NCBI GenBank assembly: GCA_012932295.1
Contig: JAAONU010000014.1
Span: 34,689,977 to 34,753,976 of the forward strand
Reading direction: 5' to 3'
Length of the DNA: 64,000 bases
From: Cyclina sinensis
Taxonomy: Eukaryota > Mollusca > Bivalvia > Venerida > Veneridae
Below are positions 1 to 10,700 of the stretch, one piece after another (the stretch's first letter is position 1; each line of letters opens with the position of its first letter). The position numbers and the translations under genes were made by a program. The notes below the pieces were generated by a model that did no database searches, was not told the origin of the DNA, and was given only the letters and a program-made list of their open reading frames with translations.

Positions 1-1120
1 TTTTTGTTCACCTCTTAAATTTACGAAGAGTAAATATATTTGCTATATAATGAACGCTATTTTATTCAATGAAAAGTGTGTAGGTAATATTTAATAACAC
101 ATTACACAATCCAGTAAACTTATTTGTCATTTTAAATTAATCTGAGATGACGTCATTTGTTTAGGCATAGCACTGAAGTCTTATGTACCGTAATTGCAAT
201 CACTCGCAGATTATTAAGTAAACAGGTTTAGTTTTTTCACATCCATCCAAAATACCAAAGCTACTTTTACAATGAATAATTTTAAGCAACAAAAATACAA
301 GGGTCAGTACGGTAAAACATACATGTATATCCCACCTTAGGAAGGCAAAATAAAGAAATTATATTTCATATTGCATGGGGGAGGGGGTCTTTTTATATAG
401 GGTGTCTTTTTAGGGTGTAGCATTGACCTTACATCCAAAGATAAAACAAGATTCTTATGATATGCTTAGCTCATAATAGAGAGACTCTCTGATATCAAAC
501 TGACCATCTGCATAGCTCAGAAGTTGGGATTTATTTAATTCTTTATGCCTGGTACATGTTCCTTATATGACTGACGCCATAAGAAAAAGGGCCCTCAGAC
601 ATAATTTTTGGAAATTGACCTTTCTTACTAATTTTTAACAAATGATATCCCAGAATTATTGTCTGAAAATTCAGCTTCCTAAATAGAACAGATACGATAT
701 TCTATCATGTTGAAGAGAAACATGACGCACAAAATTGATATTCCTTAAAATAACGTTACGTATCCTAATTTGACGTCAAATTCTATCTAAGTTTCGAGCT
801 GGCAGTAAAATAATATAGCAGATGTTTTATATTTGAATTTTAGCTATTTCATTGTAAAATTCTATGCCTTGTGAATATATCTCAACTTTTTAAAACACTA
901 AAAGTTTTATAATTCATTGTTGGGATTTATTCAAGTATCTTCATTTTTACAAAAGAAAGAACTGTCTTCTAAAATCATTGCCATGGTGATGATCATCAAT
1001 AAATTTTAAACAAAACTAGCATTTTTATGAAGGGCAATACTCAGGCTATCAATTTTTTACTTCAACTTTGTTTTTGAAGAGGACGGGAATTTTGTCGTTT
1101 TTTGCTAATTTTCAGATCAG
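1..1120. other. Intergenic, no recognisable gene
   Basis: AT-rich sequence downstream of the F-box gene. Short open frames have no coding character. One TGACGTCA palindrome occurs at 148-155. Nothing else was recognised. Confidence 0.5.
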
Positions 1121-1126
1121 TTTATT
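1121..1126 (-). terminator. Candidate poly(A) signal of the F-box gene
   Basis: AATAAA on the minus strand, about 575 bases past the stop codon. No nearer copy of the hexamer was noticed. Use of this site is inference only. Confidence 0.3.
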
Positions 1127-1699
1127 TCAATAGCAAAGCAAATGTCTGAGTGCCCTTTTTCTTGTGTCGTCGGTCATATTATATAAATGTACAGTTGAAA
1201 CAAGATCAAAGGTACCAGTCCCGTTAAAGATCAAATTTTTGGGCAGTACAAAATAATTCTTAAGACCCCTCAAGAAACAAAGTATGTGATTGAAAGAAAA
1301 ATGTAATTCTATAAAAATAATAATCAGTTCAATTGCCAATTTGAAGAATCATGTTTCAACCTTTAACTTAAAGAAGTAAATTTTTTTTAAAATTTTAGTT
1401 CTTGCTTCAGTATGACAACTTCTTGCAGCACACAAACAAATGTCTACATAGCAGACATATGGCTGTGGCTAACCCACAGACAATCGTGGAATAAATAAGT
1501 CTCTAATACAGGTTCCAAGAAACATCCAAACTAACATCAATTCAACTTGGCTATATCTTTCCTAAAAAGTTTGTTTCAGCCAAGAATCACCCATTTGAAA
1601 GACTTTTCTGGAAGGTTGCAGGAATGGCCAAGTTTTTAACTCCAAGAACGAATTAGCAGCAAAGTGTATCTGTATGTGTAGTTCAATTCTATAAATCAC

Positions 1700-1789
1700 C
1701 TAGTCATGCACAAATTCTTCACCATAATAGTTAATCACTTTCAAATCCTTTTTTCTTCGAACCATATCCACAATAAGGTTATCAAGAAT
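1700..1789 (-). CDS. F-box/LRR gene, terminal coding exon 6
   Basis: After the acceptor TTTTACAG the exon encodes 29 residues, starting ILDNLIVDMVRRKKDLKVIN and ending YYGEEFVHD, then TAG at 1702-1700. It is rich in charged residues and closes the LRR stack. It is too short for an ORF scan and is supported by phase continuity and a strong acceptor. Confidence 0.78.
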   Translation of the reverse strand: MLDNLIVDMVRRKKDLKVINYYGEEFVHD

Positions 1790-4700
1790 CTGTAAAACAA
1801 AACAAAAAATGATGAACCATGACACAGGAGTAGCTTTGTGTGAATCTATTTATTTTACAGTGGATAACCAGTACTAATACTGCTCAATGACTGCTTCCTG
1901 ATTTCAAAATCACATAGAGAGTGCAGAACTCGAAAAGTCACAGGAGAAATAACCACTCATGGGATTTAAAATATCAACCTTCACATCGCCTGTTGGTGCT
2001 CTATCTCTTATCCTAAACCACTGATTCTCCATGACATCGGGTGCTCAAAAATTAGTCTGCTAATGCCAAAGTTTCACGTTCCCACCCTTAGGACAGAGTT
2101 TGACCACAATGTCCACACTCTTCCTTTTGGCTAGAGAAGTGGTCAGTATTGTAGAAAGCAGTCGCTGAGAATGGTTAACATAATTAAAAGAACAAACATG
2201 CAATTGACGTAAACAAGGCTGAATTCAAAATATTACTGGTAAGTGGTAACTTAATCTGCTTTTATAAGGTTATGATTTTAAGCAAGTTATTTTTCCAGAA
2301 GACCCCAAATCTCTGAATAATATCTGTGTGTTGAAATGTCTGAGTCTAGAACAGCAAAATACTAAGAACAGCTATGATGGGCATATCCTAGTAAAAAAAA
2401 ATATATATATACTAATTACACCAAGTTCCAGCATCTCTGGTTTAACGTACAGCAATAGTATTTAAGAACAAGACTCCAGAAAACTGAAATACTGAATTTC
2501 AGCTTCCTGGACTGACTTTTATGTCTGAAGCTGCTTAAAAATCAGTCCATATATTTAAAAATAAAATAAAATTTAAGTATCATATCTATTTAACTTGTCA
2601 TTAAAACACCAAAATTTCACGCCTAAATCCCTATAGGTCCCTAATGTGGTCCTTCAAACATATTGTAAACCAATAAAATTGCAACTGTGACCAGTGGCCC
2701 AAGGCAATTATCACCAATTAAACGATAAACTCGTCATTAAGTGTGCTTGACTGGCAGCTAGTCAAATGATTGTTAACTAGTGTTGAAAAATTATAATGTT
2801 TTGAAATTTGTGCTACTTCCGTTTTTAACTTTCACTTTGAACAAAATGTTTTTTCGTGATGTCAACAAACGATCTAACATAAGCATTATAATTCAAATTA
2901 AATTGTCAGTGACCATATCTCGTTCCTATTTGTTCAATTAAAGAAAAGCCTTGAAAGCGTATATTGTATCATTATGGTCATAGGTCTTAACATACATCAC
3001 AGTTCAACCTAAAAAATAACGACTTGCATTGCATAGGATTTAATGACAAAAGCACTGTGGTTTAGGCCCATTTTACCTTACACAACAACAGACTGCTTTC
3101 TCACATAAGGCTCAAATATATGGAACTCTATCAGTGACAAGAAACATAACCCTTTATGGTTCAACTGTAAAATACATGGAGTACCTGATTGCATTGCCTT
3201 AGGTCAAGGAACTTGAGTTTCGTCATTTCCTCGGGCACCCGAGCCAGACATTCACCACAAATCCTGTCTATACCCAGTAAATCTAGCATCTCCAAGTTAC
3301 TGAAACAAGGACACAAGAATATTAAAGCAGTAATAGGCATTGGAGTTGGGAAATGCTGTATAGCATCCATTTTTTAACATACATAGAGAAATTAGAAAAA
3401 CGCCTGTCCTGGGCTGGTAGAAATATTACAAGAAAATTTTTCTGATGCACAAAATCCTTATGTTTTAAAGACAGATTCAAGAGACTGCATGATTGAAAAC
3501 CTTATTGTATTTGTAGGAAAATGAACATTATGCATTCCTTGACTTTACAACATGAATTTAACAGTAAGGTAAAATTGTATTTTTTGAACTTGTTTATAGA
3601 AGCAGAATGGACAAAATCCAGATATTTCAAACAGTCTAAATAACTGAAGTTTAAGTGAGAAGAGATATTTCCTAAGATAGTAGTAATCAAATTCATTCCA
3701 AAGATGGTACAAAATACATCATTTCATAAATATATCGAGCACTATTTTTATTCTGCACAATTATTTACAAAGATCCTCAGCTTGTCTTAACCTGAAGTTT
3801 ATATAATGTCTATTCCACAATAATTACCCTCCCTTGCCATAGTTTAAAGGTTTTTGATGTCAAATTTGTTCTCTCCTTGACAAAACTGGCAAAAACTCTT
3901 ACTTTATTGTTTAATTACAATGATAAATAAAGCTGTTTCTCTTATTTTATTTTAACATGAGCCATTAATCATGTGAGGGCAATGCAAAACTTCACTGTTG
4001 TGTTTTACTTATTACTATTTTCTAAGGGAATAAATCTTAAGACATGTTTTGTGATCATTTTGAAAAAAACAACAGCAAACAAACAAGAGGGGTATGATGG
4101 CCCTGGATCGCTCACCTGAGTACTTTGGCTGTGGGTTTGCTGTTAAGCAAACATAAGAAGTATTATATCATTTTCTAATTGAAGATCTGGAGGTGTTTAA
4201 AAAACAAATATTTAAGATATCAGTCAATAAATAAATGCTCTATGACGGAAAGTAGAAATATCTATTTTTAGCTATGGTGACCTTGACCTTGACCCATTAC
4301 CAATAGTGACCCCAGGGACATTATTTGAACAAACTTGGAAGAGATCCACTACACAATGCTTCATGCCAAACTTTAAAACTCTAGACCTTGTGGTTTCAGA
4401 CAAGAAGATTTTTTAAAGTTTTTTTTCTATATTGCTATGTAAAACTTGTGACCCTTCGGGCGGGGCCAATAGTGAACCCAGGGACATTATTTGAACAAAC
4501 TTGGTAGAGGTCCACTAGACCACGCTTCATGCCAAATTTTAAAACTCTAGGCCTTGTGGTTTCAGACAAGAAGATTCTTAAAGATTTTTTTCTATATTCC
4601 TAATAAGCTTGCGACACCGCGGGCAGGGCCAAGAGTGACCCCAGGGACATTATTTGAGCAAACTTGGTAGAGGTACACTAGACAATGCTACACACCAAAT

Positions 4701-7700
4701 TTCAAACCTCTGGGCTTAGATGTTTAAAACAAGAAGATTTTTAAAGTTTTTCACTCTTGTTGCCATGGCAACCAGAGTTCTTCATGGAATGGAATTTTTT
4801 GAACAACTTTGGTAAAGCTTCATGCAAGGAACATTCTGCAAAGTTTTATCATATTTCACTTAGTGGATTAGGAGGAGATGTTGTTTGAAGTAAATGTGAA
4901 CGGACGCCAGACGATGGGCCATCCCAATAGCTCACCTGCACTTTATGCTAAGTGAGTTAAAAACACATTATTCTTTTTCTCAGATTTTTCATTAAACTGT
5001 AAAAAAAGGTGCTCAACTTTTCAATATATTATGAGCACACATCCTATTGGAATAACAGCAGACAACCTATCTGAATAAGAGCAGATATCCTATTGGAATA
5101 AGAGCAGACAACCTATCCGAATAAGAGCAGATATCCTATTTGAATAAGAACAGAAAACCTATCTGAATAAGAGCAGATATCCTATTTGAATAAGAACAGA
5201 CAACCTAGGGTTTTCTTTGTTCCCAACTAGAATGACTCTGTAAATGAACAGACTTCCAACGATATCACTTTAAAGCTGGTTTCAACATTCTGGGTAAAGA
5301 ATTTGAAAACTAAAATCCATTTAAACACTTTACAATCTACCCAGGACAGTGAATCGGTAAAACGGGTGAAGAAAACAGAGAGAGGCATTCTCTACCCCTA
5401 AGTTGCTAGGCTTGCCATATCCCTCCAAAAGAATTTCTTATAGCATTCTTTTCCTGCAGATGTTTACGTACAGGGTGGAGTGTAAATGTCACATACCAGC
5501 AGTGGTCCACTAGAGAGACAAGTCCTGTGTCTGTTATGAACCAACACCAACTCAGAGCCAATTCCTTCAGGTGAATGCCACACCTGCAATGTAAGAATGC
5601 AATCAAGTCTAGGGGATTTCAATATCAAAATACAAAAATTCAACAATACAGAGCCTGGTAAGACTGCACAGATGTGCAGGCTGGCCTGGCTCCATCCTGG
5701 TGTCAAAGGCTAATCACTTTCCAGCAGGTTAAGGGGTTAGAAAGGCAACAATCTAATTGATCCTTGGTAAGATTTTATTTGATTGCAGTTTGGGCTATCC
5801 TTGCACCAGCTGTTGCCAGTTAAAGAAATGCTCACTCTTCAGATGTATTGTAACCAGCTAAAATTTACGGAAGTGCTAATTTTACATAGATTATAAAAGT
5901 TCTGGCAACTTATATAAGCCTGCATTTGTAATGACTGCTTTCCTTGACTAGGATTCTTCCTTCTGGCTTAAGTACTTGTAAAAACTTCAGCACTCAGTTA
6001 AATAGAGTAGACACAAACTTAAAATCTAAAACCAATATGAATTAATAACTTTGTTTAACATTAAGCCAATTCTTGGATGAAAGTCTCAAATGTTAAAGTT
6101 TTCTCTACAATATGGAGAGACTCAAATAAGCATGAAACCTACAATAAATGTTGATTAACCTATAAGAAAACTGGCTCCAATTTTATTCACATACTTACGC
6201 TTGTGCCATGTCTAAAACAACTAGGTCATTCACTGCAGAACATTCTGACAGGTTTAAGAAATGTAGTTTTGACAACGAAGCACTTTTGAAGAAGCTGGAT
6301 AAACCATCTGCCGTGAAGTCACTACCCTTCCGGAGTCTTAGACTGACCAAATTTTTTAAATCCTAAATGATAAATGAAAGAACGTTGGGTAACAAGTTCA
6401 AATATTCATACAAATCCCCTGAAAACATGTATCCATCAGTAATATTAGTTTCAAAATAACAGGACACTGTTACTACATGTATCAGTACCACACGTGTTTC
6501 AGTTAGTATAATTCAACCTCTGACAAGCACTTGCAGGAACTGATTTTTTTGACTCATTGGTCAAGAGTTTTAGACTTTAGACTTTCTGAACAAGATTGAG
6601 TTCAAATCTCACATGGACCCTGTTTTTTTTTCATCTTTGTTGGCATTGCATGGAAGTTTATGAAAACCATTAGCAGACTCTTCTTGAATTTGCAAAATAA
6701 AGATAATATATATGTTTAAGAAGAATTCATTTTTCTGTCTGCAATAAACTAAAACCTTGCCCTTAAAGGGATATACAGGCAAAATTTTTATGCTTTCTTT
6801 CTCGTTTCTTCTATCAATATACTATAAATGTGATCGAAATAAATACAATGATCTGACACAGTAACAAAGATATTCTCTTTTTAAATGAAAAACCGGGTGG
6901 TTTCCTAACTTGACCCACGTGGATCTTGGTAGAAAATTTAGATTTCGCTCTAAATTTCACAATGAATGATTGGACGCTTGAAGTACCTGTCACATGATTT
7001 ATGGCAAAAAGCAATCCAAGAGAAACGACGATTGTTTTTTTTTTGTCATGTGACCTATTTAAAAATAACTTGGTGATTTCGTTCACGTTTAACTTTCTGT
7101 TAAAGAACTTTCAAATATTTATGTTCAAGCCGAAATTTCACTACAAACATACTGGGAATTTAAAGCTTTCCATACTGAATTTAATTTGAGCAAATAATAT
7201 CAGTTTTAATTTTTGGGGCATTCATCTGCCTGTGTATCCCTTTAAAGGCTTGATCTTGGCTCCAATATGTAAGAGGCAGTAACAGCTACAAAAACTAACA
7301 CTGGCAAATAATCTAAGAATGCACTGGAATATTTTAAGTACCACAACATCATATAAAGTTTACAAGTTGTTAAAATGGAATACCCAGTAGGCTAGTGCAG
7401 TAAAACATTTTTGAAGGAATAAAAGTGATACTAAGTTTCCTGCCTCAAATGAATACAATTTAATGAGCTTGGCAAAACAGGAAATGAGCAAAACCTAGAA
7501 TCTATGGTGATGGTAAGTAAACATGTACATGTATGTAAAACACTCGCCTACTATTTTCCCTTTATCAGCTGACAATGATGCAAATATTTACCTTTAAATA
7601 CTCCAATGACATATCTGTGAGGCATTCACAGAAGGAGATACCGAGATGTTTTAGCTGTGTACAGCGTGCCAGCTGCTGAATGCCGGCATCAGATATTTCC

Positions 7701-10700
7701 GCCCCATCTAGTTCTACTTCTTCAAGATACAAGTAATGATGACCTACCAAACCTGTGACTGCACTGAAAGATAGAAATATATAAACAATTCCTGAATTCT
7801 ATTGAATTTGTTTCAAAGACATGTTTCCTACATAATGTTTCCTTCATAACATACTTGCAACAGGCTTCAGAACTGTTACCTTTAATAATTTGAATCAGCT
7901 TTCAAAATAAAGTCCATGGATTCAAAAATTTTCATCAGGTTTTTAATTAGTCTCCAAATAATAAAGAAAGCTATTAGGAGCCAACAAATGCTGAAACAGA
8001 AAACAGGAGGACCACAGAGCAGCACCAATGCTCATCTGTTTTTTGCAAGTACCTACCAATCCCGCCCCCCTCCAAAAAAGCAAAATAAAGAGATGAAACA
8101 AAAAATCTACATGTACCTACTCATTGGGAAGTACCTATCCATCCAAAAAACTAAAGAATAATTTTTTTTTGTGGGGTAGGGGTGTGGGCGGCCAGTACCT
8201 ACTCATCCCAGAAGAAAAAACAAAACAAAAGAAAACAGAAATGAAAAAAAAAATATGGGGTGGGGGGTAAACATTGTGGGTGATGGAAGGGTTCTATGCA
8301 GGGATTTACCAATGCAAATAACTAAAGAAATAAAAAAAAGTTTTTGGGTGGGGGTGGAGGGGTTGGGTAGGGGACGTACTTACAACCCCCTCACCAACAC
8401 ACAAAAGAACAAAATATGAAAAAATACTGGGGGTGAGTAACTATGGGGTTTGTGGGCCCATGCAGTGGGTGCAGGGGGGGGGGGGGGGGGGAGTAAATAT
8501 TTATGTCCTAGGCTTTGTGGTTTCCCATTAGAATTTTTTTCCTCTATATATAAGTCTGTGCAAAACAAAGTGACCTCTAGGTTGGGGCTAATTTTGATTC
8601 CATGGACAAAATCTAAAATTAGACCTTAATTAAATTAAAAATTTGGAAGAGGTCTACTAGAGGATGCCTCACATCAAATTACAAAGCTCTGTGTCAAGCA
8701 GTCGGTTTTAGAGAAGAAGATTTTTAAAGTTTTTCCTATTATATACTATATACAAGCCCCAGGGCCAGGCCAATATTGACCCTTGGGTTATGATTTGAAC
8801 CAGCTTCGCAGAAGTCCATGAGACAATGCTATACACCAAACATAAACAAGAGGGCCATGATGGCCCAAGATTGCTCACCTGAATACTTTGCCTTTGGGTC
8901 TGCTATTGAGCTAACATCAAAAGCTTTTTTAAGAATCTCCCTATATAAATCTATATGAATACAAGTGACCCCCAGGACAGGGCCAAATTTCACTCACAGG
9001 GCATAATTTGAACAAACTTGGTAGATGACCTCTAATTGATGCTCCATTAAAAATATCCAAGTTCTAGGCTCTGTGATTTCAGACAAGAGGTTTTTTAAAG
9101 TTTTTCCTATATAAGCCTAGGTAACATCAACTGACCCCCGGGGCAATGCCAAATTTGACCCTAGGGGCATAATTTGAACAAATTTGGTAGAGGTCCACTA
9201 GACAATGCTACATACCAAATCTTATGGCTCAGGGCCTTGTGGTTTCAGAGTCAAAGTTTTTCAAAGTTTACCCTATATAAGCCTATGTAAAATCAATTGA
9301 CCCCCGGGGTAGGGCCAAATTTGACCCCAGGGGCAAAATTTGAAAAAACTTGGTAGAGGTCCATTAGACAATGCCACACGCCAAATCTTAAGGCTCAGGG
9401 CCTTGTGGTTTCAGAGTCAAAGTTTTTCAAAGTTTACCCTATATAAGCCTATGTAAAATCAATTGACCCCCGGGGTAGGGCCAAATTTGACCCCAGGAGC
9501 AAAATTTGAAAAAACTTGGTAGAGGTCCATTAGACAATGCTACACGCCAAATCTTAAGGCTCAGGGCCTTGTGGTTTCAGAGACAAAGATTTTCAAAGTT
9601 TTCCCTATACATGTATAAGCCTATGTAAAATCAACTGACCCTCGGGGTAGGGCCAAATTTGACCCCAGGGGTATAATTTGAACAGAAACTGGTAGAGGTC
9701 CACTAGACAATGCTACATACCAAATCTTATGGCTCAGGGCCTTGTGGTTTCCGACAAGAAGATTTTCAAAGTTTTTCCCGATATTCTTCGAACGACTGAC
9801 ACTTTTGCAAGTATTTTCCTATAGACCCCATACCTAGTCTCTCAGTCCGATTTGGCACTAAACTGGGATATTTTAACCTTATGAAAATGTGATTTAGTGG
9901 TGTGTGACATAAATTTGTGCGTAAGAGCTCGTGATTCTAAGAAGTGACGTCATGCGCAGGGCGTCATGGCAATGTATGCTCAACCAACAAAAAAAAAATA
10001 AAAAAATGGAAGGAATGACCCAGTTTCAGTGAATTCAGCATGCATAGCTTTGTCTCTCTCCTCTACCTTGAATGTTCATCTTTTTGAAAAATACAACATT
10101 TTGGCAGGAAAGGTCACGTGACACGCACCTGCTCAGAAACATGTGTTAGTGGTAGAAGTCAAATTTTTCATTTTGTCGAATTTGCACGGACATACATTTT
10201 TAAATGGATACATCGGTGTCCAAAATTCGTCCTTGACCTTGATCATGTGACATCCCGTATTTTGCCATATATACTTTTCAATGTTGGGGCCGCATCCATA
10301 TTTGGGAAGTTAATGTGGAATCTACAGAATCCTAAAGGTGCCATCTTCGCGGTTACGTTTAATTACGTTATCGTTGTTTTAATAAAGGATATAAACCTAT
10401 GGAAAACCAATGACCCCAGGGTGGGGCCAAATTTGACCCCAGGGGCATAATTTGAACAAACTTGGTAGAGGTTCACTAGACAATGCTACATACCAAATCT
10501 TAAGGCTCAGGCCCATGTGGTTTCAGACAAGAAGTTTTTTTAAAGTTTCACTATATAAGCCTATGTAAAATCAATTGACCCCCGGGGCAATGCCAAATTT
10601 GATCACAGGGGCATAATTTGAACAAACTTGGTAGAGGTCCACTAGATAATGCTACACACGAAATCTTAAGGCTCAGGGCCTTGTGGTTTCAAAGACAAAG

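Noticed and set aside
5464..5706. 80-codon minus frame overlapping exon 4 of the F-box gene
   Set aside because: Out of frame with the LRR exon and built mostly from the MITE-like repeat.
10118..10450. 110-codon frame in the insertion within element E2
   Set aside because: It runs from the insert into the surrounding repeat and has no domain signature.
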